This document shows positions 47,962 to 59,430 of a stretch of DNA of 64,000 nucleotides, one piece after another. This DNA is from Liolophura sinensis (lineage: Eukaryota > Mollusca > Polyplacophora > Chitonida > Chitonidae), in assembly GCF_032854445.1 (NCBI RefSeq), contig NC_088301.1:30798402-30862401 (forward strand). The letters run 5' to 3'. Within the stretch, counting starts at the first letter, position 1; every line of letters starts with the position of its first letter. The position numbers and the translations under genes are program-made. A model generated the notes under the pieces. That model was given only the letters and a program-made list of their open reading frames with translations, was not told where the DNA came from and made no database searches.

Positions 47962-50900
47962 ATGGACAGACAAACACATTGGTTTCTGTTGGGCATTATT
48001 GCCTCAGCCTTTGTTACTTGCCGCGGGGAAACTTGTCATGTTCAACCTGAATGCAGCTGTTCAAAAACTGACGGAAGCTTTATTATATGCAGTTCACTGT
48101 GCGGACCGTATATACCAAAGTTTGGTTCATCCACTGTGCAGTTTGACAAGTTAAGTGTAGGCTATAGCCGTGAAACGACAAGTATACGTGATGGGACATT
48201 CGGTGAGCTGAAAGTGAAAAGACTGTACATTACACAGACGGGTATCGATGAGATCGGCTGTCAGGCTTTTGCTGGACTAGACTTGGGACTGGAAACCATA
48301 TCCTTGCATGATAACTATTTGAACAACGTACCAAACTGTAGTTTGGCCCGGTTTAAATCTGTCACAGATCTAAACTTGGCGCACAACCGTATAGCTTCAA
48401 TTCCGGCTGACAGTTTTGCGAGTTTTACCCTTCTCCAAAGTTTGAGATTGCAACTAAACAGGATTGCATCCATTGAACCGGGAGCCTTTCGCGGACTTGG
48501 AAAACTGACTACTTTATACTTGTATAACAACGAACTGGTCTACCTCGATGCATCAACCTTCATGGGAGCGGATTCACTGACGACTTTACAACTTTCCAAC
48601 AACAACATTTCTTCTATCCATGTTAGGGCGTTCGATGGTTTGGGGAAATTGACAAAACTCGACATAAATGTTAACAATCTGACACATCTAGACAGTACTG
48701 TGTTTGACACGACGGGTGAGTTGCTGTATTTGTACATGGACAACAACGATTTAACGGAGCTCGGAAACACACTCTTCTTGAAATCAAAAAAACTACGTCA
48801 CTTCTCCGCCAGGAACAACAAAATCAAGAGCATTTCCGATGCGACATTCACTGGACTAGATAAGCTCCAGTCATTGTATTTAGACAACAACTGGCTTAAA
48901 GATCTTCGCCAACAGTGGTTTACGGATACCATAACACTGAATACCCTAAGACTTTCCAGAAATAACATTACTGAGGTCAACAAAGGAACCTTTCAAACTT
49001 TGGGGAATCTTACAGACTTGCGTTTAGGGCATAATGAAATCAGGGTAATCGAGAAAAACGTGTTCAAAGGATTGAGCAAAGTCAACACAATATTTCTGAA
49101 CAACAACAGACTGATGGAGATCAGAAAAGATACCTTCATTCATTGCCCGGAAATTTCCAGGATAGACTTAAGCTTCAACATTATCCAAGACGTGCATCAA
49201 GGTTCCTTTCGGAATTTGCCCCGCCTTTATCTAATCGACTTGAGCGGTAACCGTATCACACAGATTGTCACCGGAACATTCTCCAACGTCTCAGGACTCA
49301 CCACTCTAAGTCTGAACGACAATCGTGTGTCTTCCATAAGCGAAAGATTGTTCGAGAATATGGAACCATCTTTGCGTACTTTGGAGTTAAGAAACAATGG
49401 GTGGTCTTCAAGCTCTTTGATTTGGTTTGCAAAAGTAATGGTTAACCTGACCAGATTGAATACCCTGGATTTATCCAATAATCCTTTATCCACCATTCCC
49501 ACTGATGTACTACCCACCCTAGAGAACATAGATACTGTGAAGATGAGAAACTGTAGTATTCAGTTTATAACAAATGATTCTGTAAGTATCTTTAATTACA
49601 AATGGGATGTCAGGGAAAATACAATAAGTACATACACATCCATTCAAGATGCTTACATTTACGGTAATATTAATGTTTCGCATAATCTAATTCCAGCGTT
49701 AAACGTCGACGTTTTGGACGGATACCGGTATGGTGGTATTATAGCTGACAACAACAAAATTCAGAATGGCTTCACGCTAACACTACTAAGGTCTTACATA
49801 TCTAGGCTTTCGATTTCTTTAAGGAACAATCTGATAGAGAAAGGTATTCAGATTTCTGCCTTAGATGTAACACCTAGTAGTGTTAGGGTTAGAATCCAAA
49901 CCCTTGATCTTTCTAACAACAAATTTACAAAAGTAAACCTATTTCCAGTAAAACTTTTACATCAGTTGTCTTGGAATCCATGTAACTCTTCCTTTGGTAG
50001 TCAGTTGACAGTGAGAACACTGAACCTATCTAATAACGCCATCTCTGTAATATCAGCTGCCGCTTGCCTGGGATCCGTTTACACCCTCGACCTTCGAAAC
50101 AATCACTTGGAGGTTTTGGGTGATTTCCTGACCTCTCCAAGCTTCAGAATGAACAATCTTTATCTCTCTGGAAACAGAATCCACCGTGTCTCTCCGAATG
50201 CCTTTAGCGGCATAACGAAGTATTACTTTACACTTGATCTGCGGGATAACAAGCTGGTTGGTTTAGAAAATATCCAACCCATTATGGAGAAATTCCAGTC
50301 TCTAAGACTGTCCCTATCTGGCAACCCTTTGGTTTGTGGATGTGAGATTGACTGGTTAAGAAATGATTCAATCCGACAAAAAGTGGACTCCGTTCGCTGC
50401 CAAACTCCAAGAAGTGCATTCAGGTATCTAGCCTGGTGTTTTCCTCTTACTGGTTGCCAGGGCACGCTGCCGATGAGTTTCACAGAGGCAACCAGGAAGA
50501 TATGTGAAATGGATTCAAACCTAGAACTTTCAAATTTGTCAGTTACTGCATCCAAAGGCGTTACTAACGTAACATGGACGAAAATTGGACCTGGAGTGAT
50601 TACTGGCTTCAGACTGGAATTCCATCCCGTTGATGAAGTGGAATCACGATTTTCTTTTCTTGTCCACCAAGATGTAAACTACGCTATTCTCACTAATCTC
50701 GTGGAGGGTAAGACAAACAACATTTGCGTGACTGCTGAGCTGGCTTCTCAGTCTGGAGGCTCCGTCGTGTGCATTCAGACGTCCTTGTCACTGGTCGAGG
50801 CATTCTCTGCTGGTCTTCCGCTTGTGGCTGGTCTGGGGTCAGCTCTGGGTGTTTGTGTCATCATTGCCCTGCTTACCATAATCTGTCTGGCGTACAGGCA

Positions 50901-51087
50901 AAGTAAGCCCAACTTTTTCCAGCGAAATAGAGGTCCTGTGCCCACACCCCCTGCTATATCTATAATAAACGGTCAAAATCTGAACACATACACCCCAAAC
51001 CCGGGATATGATGAAAGGGAGAGCGATGACAACTTCTATGAAGATGTGAAACATGAAGAATATGAAAACACAGTCTTCAACGCATAA
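47962..51087 (+). CDS. LRR-FN3 single-pass membrane receptor, copy 3
   Basis: 1041 residues in one exon from the ATG at 47962. The frame extends 21 codons upstream but only from a GTG, and that part resembles a splice-acceptor region, so I reject it. Signal peptide is MDRQTHWFLLGIIASAFV. The LRR array, LRR C-terminal cap (CGCEIDWLRND), FN3 domain and membrane span match copy 1. Differences from copies 1 and 2 begin early (YSRETT, EIGCQAF, LTLLRSYISRL). Four residues are missing near LTSPSFRMNN compared with copy 1. The tail has FYEDV and EYENT, so both tyrosines are kept. Membrane-end Cys is Tyr (CLAYRQSK). Its FN3 domain matches copy 1 type (FHPVDEVESRFSF), although its 5' half groups with copy 4. 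Confidence 0.92.
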   Translation: MDRQTHWFLLGIIASAFVTCRGETCHVQPECSCSKTDGSFIICSSLCGPYIPKFGSSTVQFDKLSVGYSRETTSIRDGTFGELKVKRLYITQTGIDEIGCQAFAGLDLGLETISLHDNYLNNVPNCSLARFKSVTDLNLAHNRIASIPADSFASFTLLQSLRLQLNRIASIEPGAFRGLGKLTTLYLYNNELVYLDASTFMGADSLTTLQLSNNNISSIHVRAFDGLGKLTKLDINVNNLTHLDSTVFDTTGELLYLYMDNNDLTELGNTLFLKSKKLRHFSARNNKIKSISDATFTGLDKLQSLYLDNNWLKDLRQQWFTDTITLNTLRLSRNNITEVNKGTFQTLGNLTDLRLGHNEIRVIEKNVFKGLSKVNTIFLNNNRLMEIRKDTFIHCPEISRIDLSFNIIQDVHQGSFRNLPRLYLIDLSGNRITQIVTGTFSNVSGLTTLSLNDNRVSSISERLFENMEPSLRTLELRNNGWSSSSLIWFAKVMVNLTRLNTLDLSNNPLSTIPTDVLPTLENIDTVKMRNCSIQFITNDSVSIFNYKWDVRENTISTYTSIQDAYIYGNINVSHNLIPALNVDVLDGYRYGGIIADNNKIQNGFTLTLLRSYISRLSISLRNNLIEKGIQISALDVTPSSVRVRIQTLDLSNNKFTKVNLFPVKLLHQLSWNPCNSSFGSQLTVRTLNLSNNAISVISAAACLGSVYTLDLRNNHLEVLGDFLTSPSFRMNNLYLSGNRIHRVSPNAFSGITKYYFTLDLRDNKLVGLENIQPIMEKFQSLRLSLSGNPLVCGCEIDWLRNDSIRQKVDSVRCQTPRSAFRYLAWCFPLTGCQGTLPMSFTEATRKICEMDSNLELSNLSVTASKGVTNVTWTKIGPGVITGFRLEFHPVDEVESRFSFLVHQDVNYAILTNLVEGKTNNICVTAELASQSGGSVVCIQTSLSLVEAFSAGLPLVAGLGSALGVCVIIALLTIICLAYRQSKPNFFQRNRGPVPTPPAISIINGQNLNTYTPNPGYDERESDDNFYEDVKHEEYENTVFNA

Positions 51088-51536
51088 TGACCACAGCTAA
51101 CAAATACTGATAAGAACTGCGCATCTACCTAGTGGTTTCAGACACCACATCGCTTTTGTAGATTGGAAAAGACATTCAAGATCAATGGTCGATGTTCAGA
51201 GGTTATATTGTCTCTCTGACAAGACGGTAATTTGCATATGTTGTCTTCCAGGGGGATCATATCAGGTAAAACGTTCACTACAACAATTTTTACGGCCAGG
51301 AAACTAAACGAAGATATATTCGCCAAAGGCAAGACTCTATTAACTTGTATACCCTATGCATTATCACTATTTCCAGTGTTTATTTGTTTTTTCCATGACA
51401 TCCATGCTGCCTACTGTACTTGATTTAATCTGGAGTTGTCTCAATGTAGCACACCTCCGTGAAAGAAAACATTTGGATTTACTTTAAACTTACTTTATGA
51501 AGAGGATTTTCTCAGACTTCATAATGCCACTTTGTT
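51088..51536. other. 3' flank of LRR gene 3, rearranged
   Basis: Conserved with other copies until about 51470. The segment holding the AATAAA is deleted ('gaaagaaaacatttggattt'), and a further stretch of about 60 bp is missing. No clear replacement signal was found nearby. Confidence 0.55.
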
Positions 51537-51728
51537 ATTTATTTATTTCATTTGATTGGTGTTTTACGGGCAAAGAACGTGGGAAACCCACGACCCTCCG
51601 CAGGTTGCTGAAAGACCTTACTTACGGCCAGGGGGGAAGCCAGCATGAGATGGGCTCCAACTCACATCGACCGCACTGCCGAGAGGGTCCTGGGTCACTG
51701 CTCTAACCCACTGGGTCATGGAGGCCCC
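51537..51728 (-). repeat. SINE family A, unit 3 spacer
   Basis: Orthologous to 27750-27945; complete from tail to head (ggtcatggaggcccc). Confidence 0.75.
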
Positions 51729-53699
51729 ATATGGAGACTTCGTGATGAGAAAACACAGTTGGAAGGCAAACTATATTCAATAATACTACTACAATATACC
51801 ATGGGCTTGTAAATGTGGAATTTAGAATATTCCCACAATTCCCTTAGAAGATAGACTCCTAATTAAAAATGTATGAGCCTATTATATATGCAGTTTTAGA
51901 TAATTGTGTAATCAATGTACTTTTTGTATTTCTGCAGTTTTATTCATAACTGATAGATATGTGTATAAGCGTGTACACATGCATAAATATATAGATATAT
52001 CTTTTATTTTGTGGATATAGTGTAACTGCATGGGTTCTCTCAATTCCACAGTGCTACCATGAATGTCGTTTCACGTGGCCTTAAGATTTCCAAGCTTTAT
52101 AAAGCCATCCGAAGATATTTCTCTATCACATTACTATCACAATACCTGTTACAACGACCATGCTGCTGCTCAATGTCGGATTATAAAGCAAAAGATGACA
52201 TCAAGGACAATTGTCATTTAAATCAAGGTATTTTAATTAAAATATTGTATTACCACCCCATGGAATTATATTAAAGCTCTATACGACTACATGTAGATAC
52301 ATTTAAGTCAGTAAAATAATTGGTCAACTTTTATCACCATGACGTTCAAATGTTAGTAATTAAATATGTTAATTACCAGTATGTGATTTTCTCATTCATT
52401 GCATTGCTGTTTTACGTGGTGCTAAAGAATATCTCACATATACGACTGCCAGCATAACGGTGAGAGGAAATGGGGCAGAGCCCAGGGCAAACACACGACC
52501 ATCAGAACATGGCAGCTCGAGTTGATCGGTGCAGGACTTGCACCGCGTACAAATTGTCTTCAACCAGCCCAAGACTGACCAAACAGGCTCACGAGCGTCG
52601 TTGACTGATACAAAGGGTAATTCAGAAATTCTTGGCTGAAAGATGGTATTGAACCTGCACCTGGTGTCTTCGATTAATGGAGTCTACTGCGTTAACACCC
52701 TCTCGTGGTATGAGGACAAACTCATGTAGAGGAGCAGATCAGCTCCGGTACAGAACGGTTGAACCTTATACACCGCCTCTGCTTACGCCCCTCGCTCACG
52801 CTATTATTGAACCATCTCCCGCTTCTGTTTGGTGGTAAAAGGACAAGCTAGTGCTGAGGAGTGGATCAGCTCTGGTAAGGAGCGGTGGTAGATCCTCTAG
52901 ACCCTCGCCACTGTTTTTCAGTAACAGTTACAAGTACCACTAAACCACTTGCTGCTCTATTCGTGTGGCGTGAGGACAGACTTAAGAGGAGGAGCAGATC
53001 GGGTGAGGAGCGGTGACACTTTCTAGACCCTCTCTCCGACTCTCTAGGCACAAACCTCGTTCGTCCCTGTAAATGTGATAACTACATGTATGTACTGTAC
53101 ATTCTGCTGTCGTGAAAAAGTGTATCAATGCTCGTTTTGCTCTTGCATCAAAGTGCTTAGATAAAAGTTAAGATGAATTAAAGGGTACGTAGACATGTAT
53201 ACCTGTGACAAATGTACTTTAAATAATCGACAACTGTTGAAATACTTCTGTACTTCCTATTATCAGTTGAGGATTAGAAAAGGAATAAATTCGCAAATGA
53301 TTGACAGGGTAAAACTCGATAGGTTGGCTCTGTTTAAACTCGTGCACACCACCATACATTAAACGAAAGCCAGCAGTTGAATGATAGTTGTTGCTAAACT
53401 ATCCGTGAACTAGATTATACACCGGTTCAAAAAATCCTTTGCAATTAAACTGGGTCAAGTAACAAAACGAGTAAATCCGATCATGCTCGATATCGTGGGA
53501 CATCTCACAATTTCAGAACTAGTTTCGAATAAAAATAGGTTTTGGGGAGATAACTGGCGTGCTACCTTGTACAGTATGACAAACATTCTGTCAACCTATG
53601 TTTTAGCCGTCCAAGCACAGAACAACCCAGATTAACGAAATCACTGAACATCGTGCACACGCATAACTTGCAATCCTCCTGCGGCAGATTGCCCGTACA
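51729..53699. other. Conserved spacer, unit 3, including a SINE family A fragment (52408-52506)
   Basis: Almost identical to unit 1 between about 52010 and 52510, including the 71-codon frame at 52059-52274 and the same SINE-truncating deletion. The gaggagcagatc repeats lie at about 52700-53045. No gene recognised. Confidence 0.45.
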
Positions 53700-54215
53700 C
53701 ATGTAGTTTCCGTGTAGGTCATGCGGGCCCGCGCACATCTTGCACCCCCCCCCGCCCCCCCTTTAACATCCTGTAGCGCCCCGCACTTCATCAGGTTTCC
53801 CTGTAGATCATGTGGGCCCCCGCACTTTTTGTAGGCCCCACACTTCATCCAGCTTCCTTGTAGATCATGTGGCCCCCTGCACGTCTTGCAGCTTTTCTTA
53901 ACATCACGTTGGGCACCGCATATCATCCAGCTTCACTGTAGATAAAGTGGGCCCCCACACGTCTTGCAGCTTCCTTTAATATTCCGTAGGGCCCCACGCA
54001 TCATGCAGCTTCACTGTAGGTCATATGGGCCCCGCACATTCTGTAGGTCTCGCACATCATCCAGCCTCATTGTGGGTTATGTGGTTTCCCGCGCATCATC
54101 CAGCTTCCCTGTAGATCGTGGGGGCCCACGCACATCTTGTAGGGCCCCGTGCATAATCCAGCTTCCCTGCGCATCGTGGAGCACCCTCGAACATTTTGCA
54201 GGACTTCCCCAGCAC
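53700..54215. repeat. C/G-rich minisatellite, unit 3
   Basis: Same repeat as units 1 and 2, with unit number like unit 1. C-run near 53744-53760 interrupted by one G. Confidence 0.8.
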
Positions 54216-54524
54216 ATCCTGCAACTCCCCAAATCAGTCATTAGCTTACAAAAGATATACATGTAAGTCATGTTTGACGTCTGTGGACTATTGTTGGATT
54301 TGACACAGTCACAATCATAGGACACAACTTTATAAAAAAAAGTGCATACACACTCGTCATATATATACTTAATAAATATTTAAACCGTCAGGGTTTGTCT
54401 TTTAAATCTGTATAAATCACACCGGGGGTGTATAGACATAAACAGACTCTCTTCAGAATTCATAATGGTGCATCGAAATATTTTCCACCAAAGGGCGCGA
54501 TCTAGAGGCCTGTATGGTGAATAT

Positions 54525-54798
54525 TTATTAATTTATTTTATTTGATTGGTGTTTTACGCCGTACTCAAGAATATTTCAATTATAAGACGACAGCCAGCAT
54601 TATGGAAGGAAGAAACCTGGCAGAGCCCTGGAGATACCCACGGCCATCCGCAGGCTGCTGTCAAACCTTTCCACGTACAGCCGAGGAGGAGGCCAGTATG
54701 AGTTAGACTTGAACTCACAGCGACCGCATTGTTGAGAATCTTTTTCTCAGGGTAATTACGCTGGGCTAGCACTCTAACCAACTGACCCACGGACGCAC
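54525..54798 (-). repeat. SINE family A, near full length, unit 3
   Basis: Orthologous to 42811-43078; tail, tgttttacgccgtactcaag signature and head all present. Confidence 0.8.
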
Positions 54799-55083
54799 CC
54801 TGTATGAATAAGCCATAGATGTATTAATATACACAGATGGTTTAGGAGAAATGATTACACAGTTCTGGCCACCGTTTAAAAGAAGTACGACTGTAAACCT
54901 CAACCATGCATACATACAGCGCGTTTAATGCCCACCTTTGTATTCATTCCTAAACTACATAACTCGCATAGCTTTTATTTCTTCCTGAGTCATTGTCTGA
55001 CCTACATTTTCGATTTGTTTAGGTTACAGCCTGCACTGTAATTCAGTCCAACGTTCTCGAGGCTTCGGTGTTAATGAGCTTAG

Positions 55084-55218
55084 AACCTGCGGATGGTCGT
55101 GGGTTTCCCCGGGGCTCTGCCTGGTTTCCACCCACCATAATGCTGGCCGTCGTCGTACAAGTGAAATATTCTTGAGTACGGCGTAAAACACCAATCAAAT
55201 CAAATAAATTAATAAATC
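55084..55218 (+). repeat. SINE family A fragment inserted only in unit 3
   Basis: Plus orientation, from aacctgcggatggtcgtggg to the acggcgtaaaacaccaatca signature and a caaataaattaataaat tail. It is flanked by two copies of a block of about 57 bp (55027-55083 and 55221-55277) that is single in units 1 and 2. Confidence 0.8.
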
Positions 55219-55406
55219 TTCAGCCTGCACTGTAATTCAGTCCAACGTGTTCCAGGCTTCGATGTTAATGAGTTTAGTGTCGTTGAACGCAGGGTGTACA
55301 TTCTGGAAATATGTATCGGTGTTGTAAACATGCTTACAATCAAACCATTTAGAATTTTCTTTTACTTTAGTCTATAAAAATGAGCAATGGAGTCGTGAAG
55401 CTCGCA

Positions 55407-55490
55407 GTCATTCACTCAAGTCCACTTGTGAGTAGTCATTCACTCAAGTCCACTTGGGAGCAGTTATTTACTCAAGTCCATTTGAGAGCA
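55407..55490. repeat. 28-bp tandem repeat, three units, unit 3
   Basis: Same three variants in the same order as in units 1 and 2. Confidence 0.85.
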
Positions 55491-55586
55491 GTGATATTAA
55501 CTGTCATTCACTATGAAGGATTTTACTGGGTTTGGAGATATCGGCTTTCACACCATTCGGCATTCGTCATTTGTACTCCATACGCA

Positions 55587-55589
<3 letters not shown>

Positions 55590-55675
<86 letters not shown>
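55590..55675. repeat. (TA)n microsatellite, unit 3
   Basis: About 86 bp of TA; shortest of the three orthologous tracts. Confidence 0.95.
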
Positions 55676-55678
<3 letters not shown>

Positions 55679-57709
55679 TTATGTATTATTTTCATTTGTA
55701 TTATTTGTCTGTTTTGTTAAAATATATGTGTTGAACTTATTCAAGCGGGTGTTTCTTTCTTTGATCTTGTGTAAGGCCAATCACTTATCGGAGAGTTAAA
55801 CAAGTCAGTTCTTTCTCATCTTTACTCCTCAGCAGTGCTACCTTTACAGAGACCCATATATAAAACCATTAACTGGGAGTAGGAGAAAATTAGGTGAATT
55901 CTAAACTCAGTCTGCACGAGGTGCAGGCCTACAGTGGAGTACTTCTTAACCTCTTCAGACTGAAGACAGCTTTAGGTCTTCAGTTCCGTTAACAAAGAGT
56001 TCCGTTAAGAGCAGTAATATTCTTATATCGAAATGAATTTAAACATAGTCAGTCTGCTGTCCTCAGACACCTAGCAGCCAACATGACAAGCCGCACACTT
56101 CATTAAATCTATCGCCTACTCATCGTTCTGATTAAAATGACCAGTCACAATGAACAGTTCTAAACTGCGGCGGAAATGCCTTGGTTAAATGTTGTGTGTC
56201 ACGTGACGATTTCAGGTGTGTGAAGCTTAATGCACCAAATGCCTGCACCTTAAAAAGTTTCTTAAGTTTTACAATGGCTATAATTCTCTTGAAAGTAAGT
56301 ATGGACAAGGCCTCCAGAAATTCTGTCACTCTGTATCGTTACTGTGCCTTAATTGAATTAATCTGAATTCGGCTTAACCCGGGGCTATAGCTGTATATTG
56401 ATCGTCTTCAATTAGATCGCCGCGACGGATACATGAACAGTTGCAATCAAAGCGCAACTGAGATACATATTTTATTCCTGACAACTTATATTCTTGCAAG
56501 GTGTACCCTTTGAAGACTGATTTCACTCAATAGCCTAAAACGTACCTTGCATCTTTCCAACATCACTGAAAACTGTTGATTACTCCTCTTTGCATGACTC
56601 TTATTTGCGTATTTTATGTACTTTTTAGTTCCTTGGTAGTTTACATGTATGTATGGAAATTTGCCTTGCGATTATTGACCCTGGATGTCCATCTTGGTTG
56701 ACGGCTGGTATACATATGTCTGTTTCGACGCATAGATTTACTGATGAACCAGCATCTAAAACATCCACTAAACGACATATCAGTCAAACAAGCATGCACT
56801 TTTCTCGGAACTGCGGATCCATTGCAATTAATGCACGTTAAAGCGGAAAATACAATTCTAATACACCATGGAGCCCTAAACATTATGGCGTGCTAACACT
56901 TCATGGCTATTCTGTGCTCAGATCAAGAATTACACTCAATTCCAGACCCAGAGTGGTAACATTGAGGCTCAAAAAATATAGACAGTTCGTTTTATGTTGA
57001 TTCGGTTTGTGCATGGACTCTGGCTAAGATCTGGAGTTTGCAGTTCCGGCCAGTAGTCATCTGCATACAATTAAATATGCTTACTGTGGTAACTGCCACA
57101 GTCGAACACAGACCCCCATTACAACGTCCGTTTTTTTTTTGGTAGGGACGAATGTTATTCTGTGTATTTTAGGGTGTAAAGTCTTTTTTTTGCTGCCAGC
57201 CTGCCGTTTTTGTTGTACAGGTGCAAGCTTGGTATCAAGATGATGGAAATTGTCTAGGCTATGTGCAGGTATGAGTTTTACTGATGAAAGTTTGAAATTC
57301 TGAGCGACAGGGTACAAGGAGACAGGTGGTGATGAGGCTGCGAGTGACGCCCCCTTGGCGTTGCTAGATACCCTCCAAGCTGCCGGTATAGAAAGGTCCA
57401 CATTTTGACGGTCAACCTATGTCAGGATTTTTATGGCTTCTTTCTCACAGGCTGGGCCAGGTATTCAACAAAGCTTATTGGCCATGGAATGTTTGGGACT
57501 GAGCTACAGCGCTAAACGTTAACTTTGTCGCATCTGGAAAACTAATAGGGGTCTGTGGCCATTCCTCTATACACTCATCACCATAGTAACCAGCTAGGCA
57601 CGCTGCAGGATAGAGAGACCCATTTTCATGTAATGCAAGTCGATAAGTTTTGGTTTAAATTTCTTCCTAAGGAATTCAAGTTTCTTCCGTGAGCCAGATC
57701 TATTAGTGT
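55676..57709. other. Conserved spacer, unit 3
   Basis: Aligned with 44334-46267 of unit 2 throughout. The perfect hairpin of unit 2 is replaced by a different short sequence near 56140-56160. Frames at 56641-56883 and 57081-57401 (minus) have no recognised domain. Confidence 0.4.
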
Positions 57710-57938
57710 TGGCCCTCTGATCACTGTAGACTGACGTTCATAGCACGTCAGCAGGGCGTTTCCCATCGAGGAGCATTCCACCAAAGCGGTCCCTGTGAGT
57801 TCAAGTCCAACCCCTGGTGGCTTCCTCCGGCCGTACGTGGGAAGGTGTGTAAGCAATCTGTCGTTGGTTTCCATTGGGCTCGATTTCCTTCCACCATAAC
57901 GTTGGCCGCCGCCGAACAAGTGAAATATTCTTGATAAA
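57710..57938 (+). repeat. SINE family A relative, unit 3
   Basis: Orthologous to 34495-34733 and 46268-46498. Confidence 0.7.
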
Positions 57939-59430
57939 TACTGACGTTTAAAATTTGCGTTTAAATTTCTCAACCTCAGGCAGTGATGTGAAACCTCACA
58001 TATAGGAGAGCTTAAAAGCCAACTCGACTTTGCTTGCCTGTCGTGATGGGTCCTAAGGGCTTGTGGAGGCAAAATAACAACTCAACTCAACTGCAATTGT
58101 ACTTCAATCGCTACGTGTGTGCCGGTCAATCTTGAAGTCACTCGGCCACAAAGGACTGTGACTAACTCCATACGACCAGCTGAGTTGAAGCAAACCGCGT
58201 CCTAAGATATCGTGTATGGCGAGCTTTAGATCTCGTGTATGGCGAGTTTTTAATCTCGTGTATGGCGAGTATTTGATCTCGTGTATGGCGAGCTTGAGAT
58301 CTCGTGTACAACGAGCTTTAGATCTCGTGTATGGTGATCGTCTGGCCTTTTGCATGGCGCGATACTCCGTACGGCGCATATCAGGATACACAAAAACTCT
58401 GCTTCAGCCTTTGTTTCTAATAATTCTTCAAACAAATACACTCTCTCTATCTAAAGCTATGCACGACGTGATTCTATCTAACACTTGAAACAATTTTATC
58501 CATGAATGCTGATAATAGTTCAACACGGGGATAATAGTTGTGAGGCCAAGCGTATGTGCGTAAGCTCAGGTTCCAGAGGTTAATCTTGTCTATTGGTGGT
58601 AGTGACGTAAAACGAGTATAGAGCGCTGTAAGGAGTATGGTATATCGAGCGTGAGATCTCGTGTATGGCGAGCTTTAGATCTGGACTCATAAAGGAACCT
58701 GCGCGTCCCAAAATGTATGTACAGATCTCTTTGTTAGATTTCTTTGAGCTCATATGTTAAGATGATGCCTCTCATACAAGCACTGCACAGCCCTTTGCAT
58801 TAAAAGATGTATGACCTAGATATGGAGTCGAATTGTATGACCAAACAGCTGAGCTAACTATTACAAAACACCAGTACACCGAAAACGTGTATGACCGAAG
58901 TGTATACAGGCATTATCCCATGCCCTTTTCTCATATATGTCGCTATTTGCTTGTTGGTGAAGATTTCTTAGTGCATATAAGAACAGCTCTTCTTGTATTT
59001 CTTTGGTCTTTATAAAATAAATTATACAAAATATAACACTTAACACGCTTGTGTACAGACAGGGGCATGAAAAGAAACTATTTACTGTGGACCTTGATTC
59101 AATGCAGTATTCGATTTCAGGAAAGCAGAGTTTTGAAAATCCATGCATCTTTATAAAGTATATATAACAACAACATGCATATGAATAACAAAAGATACAG
59201 TGGTTCTTTCACGTGAAAATAAGCAGGTGCGACTAAATAAGATGGTCATGTATTATGCATATCTTTCCCTTAACAGCGTCCTACACGTACATGTAACATT
59301 TGGTCAGAGGTACCGCGCCCTGCACGATTCGCACTCAGCCGTGGCGGTGGACTGCCTTCTTTAGGATGTGGTACTGTTTTGGCTTCTAGCTTTAGTTTTG
59401 ATCCCACTTCGCTCTCAACCTTTCGTCAGG
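57939..59430. other. Upstream region of LRR gene 4
   Basis: Contains about seven units of the 23-bp repeat (58205-58365), then the conserved block with a TATA-like element at 59151-59166. cgctctcaacctttcgtcag directly before the ATG looks like a 3' splice site. Confidence 0.5.
58205..58365. repeat. 23-bp tandem repeat, about 7 units
   Basis: Same 'gatctcgtgtatggcgag' unit as 46755-46945 with one fewer unit and private variants (cgtgtacaacgag). Confidence 0.8.

Larger units (their letters stand above)
47276..58693. repeat. Tandem segmental duplication, unit 3 of 4
   Basis: About 11.42 kb between anchors ('ataaaggaacctgc'). Contains LRR gene 3. Private changes are a SINE with duplicated flank (about 55027-55277) and a rearranged 3' flank of the gene. 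Confidence 0.75.

Noticed and set aside
53603-54325. Open frames with repeated GPHDLQG or IIQLP motifs in the C-rich minisatellites
   Set aside because: Both strands are open at once and the peptides follow the DNA repeat; no start, splice or domain support.
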